Assembly: GCF_028688855.1 (NCBI RefSeq)
Contig: NZ_JAQTXI010000009.1
Span: forward strand, 62,001 to 126,000
DNA length: 64,000 bases
Reading direction: 5' to 3'
Origin: Neomegalonema sp.
Lineage (GTDB): Bacteria; Pseudomonadota; Alphaproteobacteria; Rhodobacterales; Rhodobacteraceae
How positions within the stretch are numbered: the first letter of the stretch is position 1; every line of letters starts with the position of its first letter. The notes beneath the pieces are model-generated. The model was not told the origin of the DNA. It searched no databases and saw only the letters and a list, made by a program, of their open reading frames with translations. The position numbers and the translations under genes are program-made. This document shows positions 26,686 to 35,234 of the stretch, piece after piece.

Positions 26686-27441
26686 TTGACCAGAGCCGCC
26701 GCATTGCGCCTTTTGACGCCCCTTTCGGATCTGCTCTTTCCGCGCCTCTGCCCCATCTGCGAGGCGGAGACCGAGGATGAAGGGCTCTGCGGCCCCTGCT
26801 GGCGCGAGGCGCGCTTCTTCGAGGGCCCGGAGCTCTGCGAGGCTTGCGGCGTCCCGGCGGAGGCCCCCCTCTGGCCCGAGACGCGGCGGCTCTGTCCGGA
26901 TTGCTTCAAGCGGCCTCCGCCCTGGGAGCGCGGGCGCGCGGCCATGGCCTATCGCGGAGCGGGGCGGGCTCTGGCTCTTGCGCTCAAGCGGGCGGATCGT
27001 CTGGAGGCGGCGCCGCTCATGGCCCGCTGGATGGCGCGGGCGGCGGGGCCTCTGCTGGAGGAATGCGAGGCGGTGGCTCCGGCCTCGGCCCATTGGCGCC
27101 GGACTCTGCGGCGGCGGTTCGATCCGGCGGCGGAGCTGGCGCGGGCTCTGGCGCGGCTCGGGGGCAAGCCTTATCGTCCCGAATGGCTGCGGCGTCTGCG
27201 CGCGACGCCCTCCCAAGGCGGCTTGACCGCCGAAGAACGACGGGCGAACTTAGTCGGCGCCTTCGCGGTCCCGGAGCGCTTCCGGGCGGAGATCCGCGGA
27301 AGGCGCGTTCTGATCGTGGACGACGTGAGCACCACAGGCGCCACTTTAGGCGCGGCGGCTCAGGCTTTGACCGCGGCCGGGGCGAGGGTCGACGTCCTCG
27401 CCTTCGCGCGGGTCTGGGACGCAGAGGAAGACGCGGAATGA
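26686..27441 (+). CDS. comF: ComF family protein (phosphoribosyltransferase-like)
   Basis: 251 aa. The N-terminal zinc-finger-like cysteines are C-P-I-C, C-G-P-C, C-E-A-C and C-P-D-C. The middle has Y-R-G-A-G-R-A-L-A-L-A-L-K, and the C-terminal phosphoribosyltransferase-type loop is V-L-I-V-D-D-V-S-T-T-G-A-T. ComF is linked to DNA uptake in competent bacteria; in alphaproteobacteria its role is unclear. The start is TTG at 26686, five bases after GGAGG, and no ATG is nearby. It leads a run with grxC and a nitrilase-family gene, an arrangement common in Rhodobacterales. Confidence 0.92.
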   Translation: MTRAAALRLLTPLSDLLFPRLCPICEAETEDEGLCGPCWREARFFEGPELCEACGVPAEAPLWPETRRLCPDCFKRPPPWERGRAAMAYRGAGRALALALKRADRLEAAPLMARWMARAAGPLLEECEAVAPASAHWRRTLRRRFDPAAELARALARLGGKPYRPEWLRRLRATPSQGGLTAEERRANLVGAFAVPERFRAEIRGRRVLIVDDVSTTGATLGAAAQALTAAGARVDVLAFARVWDAEEDAE

Positions 27442-27452
27442 AGGAGGCGCCC

Positions 27453-27716
27453 ATGGCGCGAGTCGAGATCTACACCGGACCCGCCTGCGGCTATTGCATG
27501 GCCGCCAAGGCGCTGCTCAAGCGCAAGGGCGTCGCTTTCGAGGAAAAGGAGGTCGGCGGAGATCCGGCCCTGCGCGAGGAGATGATCTGTCGCGCGGGCG
27601 GGCGCCGCACCGTGCCCCAGATCTTCATCGAGGGCGAGCATGTCGGGGGCTCCGACGATCTGCATGCGCTGGAGCGGGCCGGAGAACTCGACGCGAAGCT
27701 GGGGATCGGCGCATGA
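27453..27716 (+). CDS. grxC: Glutaredoxin 3
   Basis: 87 aa, the usual length for glutaredoxin 3. The active site C-G-Y-C lies at about residues 12-15, followed by K-G-V-A-F-E-E-K-E-V, the cis-proline T-V-P-Q-I-F-I, and G-G-S-D-D-L-H-A-L. It reduces disulfides with glutathione in the cytoplasm. The ATG at 27453 is preferred (AAGGAGG upstream) to one at 27438 that overlaps the comF stop. The end overlaps the next start as ATGA. Confidence 0.95.
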   Translation: MARVEIYTGPACGYCMAAKALLKRKGVAFEEKEVGGDPALREEMICRAGGRRTVPQIFIEGEHVGGSDDLHALERAGELDAKLGIGA

Positions 27717-28561
27717 TGGGCGAGAATAAAACTCTGCGCGTCGGGCTGATCCAGATGCGGGGCGGCCCCGACGAAGCCGCCAATTTCAAACAGGCCGAGG
27801 CTCTGATCCGCGAAGCGGCGGGCAAGGGCGCGCGGCTCATCCTGACGCCGGAGGTGACCAACCGCATCGCCGCCGCCGGATCGGGCGTTTCGGCTCAGGC
27901 CAGACCCGAGGGCGAGGACGGCTTCCTGAAGGCTTCGCAGGCTCTGGCGGCGGAGCTGGGCGTGTGGCTTCTGCTGGGCTCGCTGATGCTCAAGGCGGAG
28001 GACGATCCCGCGCGGGCGGCGAACCGCTCGATCCTCATCGACGAATTCGGCGAGATCCGCGCCCGCTACGACAAGATCCACGCCTTCCGCGCCGATCTGC
28101 CCGGCGGCGAGACCTATGACGAGGCGAAAAGGGTGCGTCCGGGGGCGCGGACCGTCGTGGCCGAAACCCCCTGGGGCGGGCTCGGCATGACGGTCTGCTA
28201 CGATCTGCGCTTTCCGCATCTCTATCGCAGGCTGGCCATCGGCGGCGCGCGGCTCCTGACCATTCCCGCCGCCTTCACGGTGCCCACCGGCAAGGCCCAC
28301 TGGCATGCGCTGCTCAAGGCCCGCGCCATCGAGACCGGAGCCTTCGTGCTGGCGCCGGCGCAATGGGGCGTGCATGGGGGCTCGGATTCCGGCACCCTGC
28401 GCGCCAGCTACGGCCATTCGCTGGCGGTGGGGCCCTGGGGCGAGATCCTCGCCGACGCGGGCGAAGGCGTCTCGGCGACGGTGGTCGATCTGGACCTCTC
28501 CGCCGTGGAGGAGGCGCGGCGGCGCATCCCCGCCTGGAGCCACGAACAGCCCTTCGCGTGA
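27713..28561 (+). CDS. Carbon-nitrogen hydrolase (Nit1-type amidase)
   Basis: 282 aa. The nitrilase-superfamily triad is visible: Glu in L-T-P-E-V-T-N, Lys in Y-D-K-I-H-A-F, and Cys in T-V-C-Y-D-L-R-F-P. The Y-D-K-I-H and C-Y-D-L-R-F-P contexts match the Nit1 branch, which hydrolyses deaminated glutathione as metabolite repair, consistent with its coupling to grxC. An exact substrate cannot be proved from sequence. The start overlaps the grxC stop (ATGA), with a second ATG directly after. Confidence 0.93.
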   Translation: MMGENKTLRVGLIQMRGGPDEAANFKQAEALIREAAGKGARLILTPEVTNRIAAAGSGVSAQARPEGEDGFLKASQALAAELGVWLLLGSLMLKAEDDPARAANRSILIDEFGEIRARYDKIHAFRADLPGGETYDEAKRVRPGARTVVAETPWGGLGMTVCYDLRFPHLYRRLAIGGARLLTIPAAFTVPTGKAHWHALLKARAIETGAFVLAPAQWGVHGGSDSGTLRASYGHSLAVGPWGEILADAGEGVSATVVDLDLSAVEEARRRIPAWSHEQPFA

Positions 28562-28658
28562 GGCGGCGCAGGCGCGGCGGAGCTTGTCAAGCCGCGGGAT
28601 CTCGGGCTAGCTGCCGAACTGGCGGATGATCTGTCCGGCAGGCCATCGGGAGACCCCC

Positions 28659-29405
28659 ATGAAGGAACCAGCCCGAGCCGCGCGTCCGCGCGGCGAGGAG
28701 ACGCTCGCCGGACAGCTCGCCCAGGCCCTGCGCAAGGAGCTGGAGGCGGGCGCCTTCCGCCCCGGCGAGAAGCTGCCGAGCGAACACGAGATGACCCGCA
28801 TCCATTCCGTCAGCCGGGCCGTGGTGCGCGAGGCCGTGGCCGCCCTGCGCGCCGACGGCCTTGTGGAGGCGCGCAAGGGCGCGGGGATCTTCGCGCTGGA
28901 TCCGGCCGACCGCCCCTCGCGGCCCTTCGACGATCTGACCAGCTCGCGCATCTCCTCGGTGATCGAGCTTCTGGAGCTGCGCACCGCCTGCGAGATCGAG
29001 GTGGCGGCTCTGGCGGCGACGCGGCGGTCTCCGGCGCAGCTGGAGGGGATTCTCGAAGCCCACGCCCGGATCGGCGAGCTTCTGCGCGCCGGAGAGCCCA
29101 CCCGAGACGCCGATTTCGCCTTTCACCTCGCCATCGCCGAGGCGACTCAGAACCGCCGCTTCCCGGAGTTCCTGCATCTGATCCGGGCGGGGGTCATCCC
29201 TCGGGGCGAATTGCAGGGCGCGGAGCCGGGGGCTCGTCCGAAGGACTACAACCTGCATCTCCAGGAGGAGCACGGCCGGATCGTGGACGCCCTCATCGAA
29301 GGCGACGCCGACCAGGCCCGCGAGCGGATGCGCGCCCATCTGCGCGGCAGTCTGGAGCGCTACAAGGCGCTCCTGCGCAGCGGGCGGAGCCTGGCCGAGG
29401 GTTGA
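28659..29405 (+). CDS. FadR-subfamily GntR transcriptional regulator
   Basis: 248 aa. N-terminal winged HTH: L-R-K-E-L-E-A-G-A-F-R-P-G-E-K-L-P-S-E, then S-R-A-V-V-R-E-A-V-A-A-L-R-A-D-G-L-V-E. The C-terminal FCD effector domain has L-E-L-R-T-A-C-E-I-E-V-A-A-L-A, D-A-D-F-A-F-H-L-A-I-A and E-E-H-G-R-I-V-D-A-L. Such proteins usually repress sugar-acid or other carboxylate catabolic genes until the ligand binds. The start at 28659 follows GGGAG. Sites resembling the FadR-type consensus TNGT-N3-ACNA lie in front of the cupin, the ABC operon and the enolase gene, which makes it the likely local regulator. Confidence 0.92.
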   Translation: MKEPARAARPRGEETLAGQLAQALRKELEAGAFRPGEKLPSEHEMTRIHSVSRAVVREAVAALRADGLVEARKGAGIFALDPADRPSRPFDDLTSSRISSVIELLELRTACEIEVAALAATRRSPAQLEGILEAHARIGELLRAGEPTRDADFAFHLAIAEATQNRRFPEFLHLIRAGVIPRGELQGAEPGARPKDYNLHLQEEHGRIVDALIEGDADQARERMRAHLRGSLERYKALLRSGRSLAEG

Positions 29406-29412
29406 TGCGCTC

Positions 29413-29441
29413 TTGTCAGACAGGAAGGCCGGAGATATAGG
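29413..29441 (+). promoter_or_regulatory. Promoter and predicted FadR-type operator of the cupin gene
   Basis: TTGTCA (29413-29418), 17 bases, TATAGG (29436-29441). The operator-like TTGTCAGACAG (29413-29423), containing the palindrome TGTC-A-GACA, covers the -35. The same core recurs at 37132-37142 and, less perfectly, at 29840-29850. Confidence 0.6.
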
Positions 29442-29467
29442 GCGATCTTCCCCTGATGGAGATCCCC

Positions 29468-29794
29468 ATGACCCAGACCGATTCCCTGCCCGAATTCCCC
29501 GTCCGGCGCGCCGATCCCGGCGTGGAGCGCCAGGTCCTCTCCGAGGATCCGGCGCTGATGGTGGTGTCCTTCCGCTTCGAAAAGGGCGCCGTAGGGGCTC
29601 CGCACAGCCATCCGCATGTGCAATCGACCTATGTGGCGCGCGGAATCTTCGAATTCCAGCGCGGCGGCCGGACCTATCTGCTCAAGGCGGGGGACAGCCT
29701 GATCGTTCCTTCGGGCGTCGAGCATGGCTGTCGCTGTCTGGAGGCGGGCGAGCTGATCGACGGATTCACGCCTCGGCGCGAGGATTTTCTCTGA
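29468..29794 (+). CDS. Cupin domain protein, KdgF-like
   Basis: 108 aa, a single small cupin barrel. Metal ligands are suggested by H-S-H-P-H-V-Q (His46, His48, Gln52) and the later V-E-H-G-C (His86), a spacing like that of KdgF. KdgF proteins speed linearisation of 4,5-unsaturated uronates from pectin or alginate breakdown, so a uronate role is plausible here but inferred. The ATG at 29468 has GGAG six bases upstream; an ATG at 29456 is an alternative. It lies between the FadR-type regulator and the ABC transporter operon. Confidence 0.85.
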   Translation: MTQTDSLPEFPVRRADPGVERQVLSEDPALMVVSFRFEKGAVGAPHSHPHVQSTYVARGIFEFQRGGRTYLLKAGDSLIVPSGVEHGCRCLEAGELIDGFTPRREDFL

Positions 29795-29822
29795 CGACCT
29801 GCTTGACAGGCGGCTTGCCGTG

Positions 29823-29851
29823 TGACAGTCCTTCCTAACTTGTCATACAAA
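29823..29851 (+). promoter_or_regulatory. Promoter and predicted FadR-type operator of the ABC transporter operon
   Basis: TGACAG (29823-29828), 17 bases, TACAAA (29846-29851). TTGTCATACAA (29840-29850) fits TNGT-N3-ACNA exactly and overlaps the -10, a position suited to repression. Confidence 0.6.
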
Positions 29852-29913
29852 TAGCCGCTTCTGTCTGCCTTGTCGCAAGGGGCGACGGGAAAAGAGCGCG
29901 TCAGGGAGGAATC

Positions 29914-30936
29914 ATGTCCACAGGTCGCCGGCGCTTGAGACGCGCCGCCGGGCAGCTCGCGAGCGTCGCGATCACGTTGCTCGGGCTTCTGGTTCTCACC
30001 TTCTTCATCGGCCGCATGATGCCCGCCGATCCTGTGCGGGCCATCGTCGGCGAGGACGCCACGCCCGAAACCTACGACATGGTCCACGCCCAGCTGGGCC
30101 TGGACCGCCCGCTCTGGGCGCAGTTCCTGCGCTACATGGGCGACGTGCTGACCGGGAATTTCGGCCAGTCGATCCGCACCGGCCAGCCGGTGATCCAGGA
30201 CATCCTGCATGTGATGCCCGCCACCATCGAGCTGGCCACCTTCGCCATCGTGATCGGCGCGGGGCTCGGGATTCCGCTCGGGGTGCTGGCGGCGGTGAAC
30301 AGGGACCGCTGGATCGACCATGCGGTGCGGGTCTTCAGCCTCTTCGGCCATTCCATGCCGATCTTCTGGACCGGCATGATCGGCCTTCTGGTGTTCTACG
30401 CCTGGCTGGGCTGGGTCGGCGGCTCGGGGCGGATGGATTATTTCTACATCGGCATGGTTCCGGGCCGCACGGGCTTCCTGCTGATCGACAGCCTGCTGGC
30501 GGGCCGCTGGGAGGTCTTCCGCTCGGCGGTCAACCACCTGATCCTCCCGGCGGCTCTGCTGGGCTATTCGGCCTCGGCCTACATCACCCGCATGACCCGC
30601 AGCTTCATGCTGGACCAGCTGAACCAGGAATACATGACCACCGCCCGCGTGAAGGGTCTTTCGCGCGGCCAGACCATCTGGCGTCACGCCTTCGGCAACA
30701 TCCGGGTGCAGCTGGTGACCATCGTGGCGCTCTCCTACGGGGCGCTGCTCGAAGGCGCCGTGCTGATCGAGACCGTCTTCGCCTGGCCGGGCTTCGGGCA
30801 ATATCTGACGAACAACCTCGTGATCGGCGACATGAACGCGGTGATGACCTGCGTGCTGATCGTGGGGGTGATCTTCATCCTGCTGAATCTGCTCTCCGAC
30901 GTCCTGTATCGCCTCTTCGACCCGAGGACGAAATGA
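29914..30936 (+). CDS. Oligopeptide/dipeptide-type ABC transporter permease (DppB/OppB family)
   Basis: 340 aa. The N-terminal helix is followed by the periplasmic loop R-M-M-P-A-D-P-V-R-A-I-V-G and L-G-L-D-R-P-L-W-A-Q-F, with the core permease helices after that. The coupling segment Y-M-T-T-A-R-V-K-G-L-S-R-G-Q-T-I-W-R-H-A-F-G-N is typical of the B subunit. It imports a solute together with the C subunit that overlaps it (ATGA). Despite the family name, such transporters also carry oligosaccharides and sugar acids. The start ATG follows AGGGAGGA. Confidence 0.93.
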   Translation: MSTGRRRLRRAAGQLASVAITLLGLLVLTFFIGRMMPADPVRAIVGEDATPETYDMVHAQLGLDRPLWAQFLRYMGDVLTGNFGQSIRTGQPVIQDILHVMPATIELATFAIVIGAGLGIPLGVLAAVNRDRWIDHAVRVFSLFGHSMPIFWTGMIGLLVFYAWLGWVGGSGRMDYFYIGMVPGRTGFLLIDSLLAGRWEVFRSAVNHLILPAALLGYSASAYITRMTRSFMLDQLNQEYMTTARVKGLSRGQTIWRHAFGNIRVQLVTIVALSYGALLEGAVLIETVFAWPGFGQYLTNNLVIGDMNAVMTCVLIVGVIFILLNLLSDVLYRLFDPRTK

Positions 30937-31820
30937 CCGACATCGCATCTTCTCCTGCGCGCCTGCCGGGATGGCTGTCGGCGCTGCGCAACATCCTCGC
31001 CTATCTCCTGCGCTCTCCGACTTCGGCCTTCGGGCTGGCGGTGATCGCGGTTCTGGTCCTGACGGCGGCTCTGGCGCCCTGGATCGCCACGCATGACCCC
31101 TTCGCGCAGAATCTGGACAACGTGCTCCAGCCGCCGGGGAGCGGCCATCTCTTCGGCACGGACGAACTCGGCCGCGACATCTTCAGCCGCCTCGTCTACG
31201 GCGCGCGGATCACCTTGCGGATCATCTTCCTGGTGAGCGTGGTGGTGGGGCCCATCGGGCTGATCGTCGGGGCGACGGCGGGCTACGTCGGGGGCTGGAT
31301 GGACGCCGTGCTCATGCGCGTGACGGACATCTTCCTGGCCTTTCCCTCGCTGATCCTCTCGCTGGCCTTCGTGGCGGCTCTGGGGCCGAGCCTCGGCAAT
31401 GCGATCATCGCCATCGCCCTGACGTCATGGCCGCCCATCGCGCGTCTGGCGCGGGCCGAGACCATGACCTTCCGCAAGGCCGACTACATCGCCGCCGCGC
31501 GGCTTCAGGGAGCTTCGCCGCTGCGGATCATCCTGAAATCCATCATTCCGATGTGTCTGCCTTCGGTGGTGATCCGGCTGACGCTGAACATGGCCACGGT
31601 GATCCTGACGGCGGCCGGACTCGGGTTTCTGGGCCTCGGCGCCCAGCCGCCCGAGCCCGAATGGGGCGCGATGATCGCCACGGGCCGCCGCTACATGATC
31701 GACAGCTGGTGGCTGGTGGCTTGTCCGGGCGTGGCGATCCTCTGCGTGAGCCTCGCCTTCAACCTTCTCGGGGACGGCCTGCGCGACGCGCTCGACCCCA
31801 GACAGATGAACCGGAGGTGA
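30933..31820 (+). CDS. Oligopeptide/dipeptide-type ABC transporter permease (DppC/OppC family)
   Basis: 295 aa. The C-subunit pattern is present: L-A-P-W-I-A-T-H-D-P-F-A-Q-N, F-G-T-D-E-L-G-R-D-I-F-S-R-L-V-Y-G-A-R, membrane helices, and the coupling loop F-R-K-A-D-Y-I-A-A-A-R-L-Q-G-A-S-P. The C-terminus L-L-G-D-G-L-R-D-A-L-D-P-R is the family signature. It pairs with the preceding permease to form the channel. Start and stop overlap are translationally coupled with the upstream gene. Confidence 0.94.
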   Translation: MTDIASSPARLPGWLSALRNILAYLLRSPTSAFGLAVIAVLVLTAALAPWIATHDPFAQNLDNVLQPPGSGHLFGTDELGRDIFSRLVYGARITLRIIFLVSVVVGPIGLIVGATAGYVGGWMDAVLMRVTDIFLAFPSLILSLAFVAALGPSLGNAIIAIALTSWPPIARLARAETMTFRKADYIAAARLQGASPLRIILKSIIPMCLPSVVIRLTLNMATVILTAAGLGFLGLGAQPPEPEWGAMIATGRRYMIDSWWLVACPGVAILCVSLAFNLLGDGLRDALDPRQMNRR

Positions 31821-31824
31821 GGCC

Positions 31825-32664
31825 ATGACGGATCCCATTCTGGAAGTCTCCAATCTCTCCATCCGTTATCCGGGCGCGTCTTCGGAGGCGGTGCGGGGAG
31901 TCTCCTTCACGCTGGGCCGCGAGAGGCTCGGGGTGGTGGGCGAGAGCGGTTCGGGCAAATCCACGGTGGGGAGGGCGCTGCTCAAGCTCCTGCCCGGCGC
32001 GCGGATCACGGCGGACAGGCTCCGTTTCGAGGATCTGGACCTCCTCGCGCTTTCCGAAGCCGAGATGCTGAAGGTCCGGGGCCGACGAATGTCGATGATC
32101 CTCCAGGATCCGAAATTCTCGCTGAATCCCATCCAGCGCGTCGGGAGTCAGGTGGCGGAGACCTGTCTGCGTCATTTCCCCGTCAGCCGCGCCGAGGCTA
32201 AGGCCAAAACCCTCGAAATGCTGGCGGCGGTGAACATCCGCGATCCCGAGCGGGTGCATGACCTCTATCCGCACGAGATCTCCGGCGGCATGGGCCAGCG
32301 CGTGATGATCGCCATGATGCTGCTGGCCGATCCGGATCTCGTCATCGCCGACGAGCCGACTTCCGCGCTGGACGTCACGGTGCGGCTTCAGGTGCTGAAC
32401 ATCCTCGACGGGCTGGTGCGCGATCGCGGAATCGGGCTGATCATGATCAGCCACGACCTCAATCTCGTCCGCAATTTCTGCGACCGCGTGCTGATCATGT
32501 ATGCGGGCCGGGTGGTCGAGACCCTGAAGGCGGGCGAATTCGACAAGGCGCAGCATCCCTATACGCGGGGACTTCTGGCCGCCCAGCCGCGCATCGGCGG
32601 GCCGCGCAAGCCGCTCGCGGTGCTGGACCGTCGCCCCGAATGGACAGAGGAGCTGCCCGCATGA
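31825..32664 (+). CDS. ABC transporter ATP-binding protein (DppD/OppD family)
   Basis: 279 aa. Walker [11 protein letters not shown]-loop D-P-K-F-S-L-N-P, signature I-S-G-G-M-G-Q-R-V, Walker [13 protein letters not shown] and H-loop I-S-H-D. The C-terminal H-P-Y-T-R-G-L-L motif is retained, but the following Cys-rich tail found in many OppD/DppD proteins is short and lacks the usual cysteines. It provides half of the ATPase pair with the next gene. The ribosome site GGAGGTGA precedes the start, four bases after the permease stop. Confidence 0.93.
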   Translation: MTDPILEVSNLSIRYPGASSEAVRGVSFTLGRERLGVVGESGSGKSTVGRALLKLLPGARITADRLRFEDLDLLALSEAEMLKVRGRRMSMILQDPKFSLNPIQRVGSQVAETCLRHFPVSRAEAKAKTLEMLAAVNIRDPERVHDLYPHEISGGMGQRVMIAMMLLADPDLVIADEPTSALDVTVRLQVLNILDGLVRDRGIGLIMISHDLNLVRNFCDRVLIMYAGRVVETLKAGEFDKAQHPYTRGLLAAQPRIGGPRKPLAVLDRRPEWTEELPA

Positions 32665-33422
32665 CCGCCTCCCTCGAGATCCGCGACCTCTCCATCACCT
32701 TCGGCGAAGGCCCGGACGCCGTGAAGGTGCTGCCGTCGGTGAGCTTCTCCGTGGCGCCGGGCGAATGCTTCGGGCTGGTCGGCGAGAGCGGTTCGGGCAA
32801 ATCCACCGTGCTGCGCTGCGTCTCGCTGCTGACGACCATCTGGAGCGGCGAGGTCAAGATCGACGGCCGGGATCTGCGCGAACTGCCGCTCAAACAGCGC
32901 TGCCGCCTGATCCAGATGGTGTTTCAGGATCCCTATGGCAGCCTGCATCCGCGCCAGTCGGTGCGGACGACCCTCGCCGAGCCTCTGCGCATCCATGGGC
33001 TGGACGATCATGAAGGCCGCATGAAGCGGGCCATGATCGAGGTGGGCTTGCCGGTCGGATTCCTCGACCGCTTTCCGCATCAGCTTTCGGGCGGCCAGCG
33101 TCAGCGCGTGGCCATCGCGCGGGCGCTGATCCTCGAACCGGCGCTGCTGCTCCTCGACGAGCCGACTTCGGCGCTGGACGTCTCGGTGCAGGCGGAGATC
33201 CTCAATCTTCTGGCGCGTCTGCGCGAGGAGCGGGGGCTGACCTACGTCATGGTGACTCACGACCTCGCGGTGGTGGACCACATGTGCGACCGCTTCGCGG
33301 TGATGCTGCGCGGCGAGATCACCGAGATCCTGCCTCGCGAGGCCATCCCCGGCAATCAGGCGACGCATCCTTACGCCCGCGAATTGATCGGCGCCTCGCT
33401 GGATTACGAAGGGCGGGCTTGA
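32661..33422 (+). CDS. ABC transporter ATP-binding protein (DppF/OppF family)
   Basis: 253 aa. Walker [11 protein letters not shown]-loop Q-D-P-Y-G-S-L-H-P, signature L-S-G-G-Q-R-Q-R-V-A-I-A-R-A, Walker [18 protein letters not shown]-loop V-T-H-D and C-terminal H-P-Y-A-R-E-L. The ATG at 32661 overlaps the previous stop as ATGA. It is the last gene of the plus-strand arm; a terminator follows within 35 bases. Confidence 0.94.
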   Translation: MTASLEIRDLSITFGEGPDAVKVLPSVSFSVAPGECFGLVGESGSGKSTVLRCVSLLTTIWSGEVKIDGRDLRELPLKQRCRLIQMVFQDPYGSLHPRQSVRTTLAEPLRIHGLDDHEGRMKRAMIEVGLPVGFLDRFPHQLSGGQRQRVAIARALILEPALLLLDEPTSALDVSVQAEILNLLARLREERGLTYVMVTHDLAVVDHMCDRFAVMLRGEITEILPREAIPGNQATHPYARELIGASLDYEGRA

Positions 33423-33453
33423 GCCCCTTCGCTTTCTTTCTCCCCAGACTTGA

Positions 33454-33480
33454 GGCCGCGCTTCCCGCGCGGCCTTTTTT
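33454..33480 (+). terminator. Terminator of the plus-strand ABC transporter operon
   Basis: Stem GGCCGCGC/GCGCGGCC with a TTCCC loop followed by six T. Confidence 0.9.
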
Positions 33481-33498
33481 CATGGGCGGCCCCTGCGC

Positions 33499-33532
33499 AA
33501 AAGAAAGGGCGCGCTCCACGAGGGAGCGCGCC
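33499..33532 (-). terminator. Terminator of the minus-strand enolase-hydrolase-binding protein operon
   Basis: On the minus strand GGCGCGCTCC/GGAGCGCGCC with a five-base loop, followed by CTTTCTTTT. It lies back to back with the plus-strand terminator, so the two arms of the regulon are insulated. Confidence 0.85.
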
Positions 33533-33555
33533 AGTCCGCCGCTGGGGAGGAAGCT

Positions 33556-35154
33556 TCAGCGGTTCTTCGTGACGCCCTCGAAGCGCGAAACCCAGGGGCT
33601 GACGATCATGCCCTCGACGTCGGCGCGATAGGCGGCGGTGTCCACCACTTCGGAGAAAGGCATGATCGGCGCGGCGACTTCATCCATATGGATCTGAATC
33701 GCTTCGTAATCGCGGATCTGGGTTGCGGGATCGCGCTCCAGAAGGGCCTCTTCGATCATCCGGTTCAGCTTGGCGTCGTAGAAGCTCACGCGCCAGCTCT
33801 GATAGTTGGTCAGGCGGGCGGCGTCGGAATTATCGGGGTTATAGGCCATGGAGCGCAGGTTGCTGTCGGGATGGGGCTGCTGTCCGCCGCCGCCGCGCCC
33901 GATGAGCAATTCGAAATTCCGGTCGCGCATGGCGCCGTAGATCTGATCTCCCGAGCCGGTGATCAGCTCCACCTGAAGTCCGCCCTGAGTCAGGGTGTTC
34001 TGAATGGCGGTGGCGGCCTTCATGAAGGGATCCTCCGACAAGGCCCGCAGAGTCACGCGGAAGCCGTTGGGATATCCCGCCTCCGCGAGCAGCGCCTTCG
34101 CCCGCGCCACGTTCAGCCGATAGCCCGGATCGGGCAGAAGCCCCATGGCGCCGGTGCTGATCGGCCGCTGATGCAGCTTGCCGTAATAGGGCATCACGGC
34201 GCGGTCGAGGCCTTCGTAGTCGATGAGCAGGCGCAGGGCCTCGCGGACCTTCAGGTTCTGGAAGCGCTCGTCCTTCATCGACATGGCGAGGTAATAGAAC
34301 CCCGAGCCCGGCGTCGAGGCCACCGTGATCTCGTCGTCCGCCGCCAGAGCCTTGAGGTCGGGCGCCTGGAGCGAATAGGCGACGTCGATGTCGCCGCGCC
34401 GGAGCATCAGGCGTTGAGTCTGGGATTCCGGCAGATGCCGCACGATGATCCGCCACATCGCCGGAGCCGGGCCCCAATAGCCGTCGTTGCGCAAGAGGAG
34501 GATATGCTCGTTCGAGGCCCATTCCCCGAGCAGGAAAGGCCCCGAGCCCGCCGCGTTCAGCGTCAGCCAGCCCGCCCCGAGATCCTCGCCGCGCGCATGG
34601 CTCTGCACGACCTTGCTGTCGAGGATGGTGCCGGGGCCGTTCTGCGCCAGCAGCATGAGCAGCATCAGGGGATCGTTGGGCTCGGGCAGGGTCAGCAGGA
34701 AGGTATGGTCGTCGAGGGCCTGGAACTGCCGCTCCGAGCCCTCGGCGGAGAAGCCCCGCGACTTGAAGAAGGAGGATTGCGCCAGATTGATCTTCATCAG
34801 CCGCGTGAGGCTCCAGACCACGTCCCGGGCCGTGACCGGATTCCCCGAAGCGAAGACCGCGTCCTTGCGCAGATGGAAGACCACCGACATGCGGTCTTCG
34901 GCGATCTCCCAGCTTTCCGCGAGGCGGGGGAGAATGCGTTTGTCCTCGTCGAGGATGACCAGCGTGTCATAGATATTGTTGAGCACCTGCACGGTCTCGC
35001 GCCCGGTGATGGCGGCGGGATCGAGGGTCAGGATGTTGTTCATCGTCGTGGCGACGACGAACTGATCCTCCGGCGTGCGGGCCGAAGCCGGAGCCGTCAG
35101 ACAGGTCGTGAAGGTCAGGGCCGCCAGAGCGGCGGAGGCGAAGAAGCGGTTCAT
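33556..35154 (-). CDS. ABC transporter substrate-binding protein, family 5 (OppA/DppA-like)
   Basis: 532 aa. The signal peptide ends near A-S-A-R (residues ~1-26). The mature protein has the family-5 layout: L-D-P-A-A-I-T-G-R-E-T-V-Q-V-L-N-N-I-Y-D, L-A-E-S-W-E-I, V-F-H-L-R-K-D-A-V-F-A-S-G-N-P-V-T-A-R-D-V (the conserved hydrophilic motif), and a long lobe-II region. It is transcribed toward the permease and ATPase genes but belongs with them; it is the last gene of the minus-strand arm after the enolase and SGNH-hydrolase genes. The ligand is unknown; the neighbourhood suggests an acidic sugar or small oligosaccharide rather than a peptide. Confidence 0.92.
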   Translation of the reverse strand: MNRFFASAALAALTFTTCLTAPASARTPEDQFVVATTMNNILTLDPAAITGRETVQVLNNIYDTLVILDEDKRILPRLAESWEIAEDRMSVVFHLRKDAVFASGNPVTARDVVWSLTRLMKINLAQSSFFKSRGFSAEGSERQFQALDDHTFLLTLPEPNDPLMLLMLLAQNGPGTILDSKVVQSHARGEDLGAGWLTLNAAGSGPFLLGEWASNEHILLLRNDGYWGPAPAMWRIIVRHLPESQTQRLMLRRGDIDVAYSLQAPDLKALAADDEITVASTPGSGFYYLAMSMKDERFQNLKVREALRLLIDYEGLDRAVMPYYGKLHQRPISTGAMGLLPDPGYRLNVARAKALLAEAGYPNGFRVTLRALSEDPFMKAATAIQNTLTQGGLQVELITGSGDQIYGAMRDRNFELLIGRGGGGQQPHPDSNLRSMAYNPDNSDAARLTNYQSWRVSFYDAKLNRMIEEALLERDPATQIRDYEAIQIHMDEVAAPIMPFSEVVDTAAYRADVEGMIVSPWVSRFEGVTKNR

Positions 35155-35234
35155 GATCTCCTCCCGATCCCGCCTTTCCGGCGGGGGCCGCTTGCGATGC
35201 GCGGCTGTTCCAGCGCCGTCCTGCGGCGTTTGAT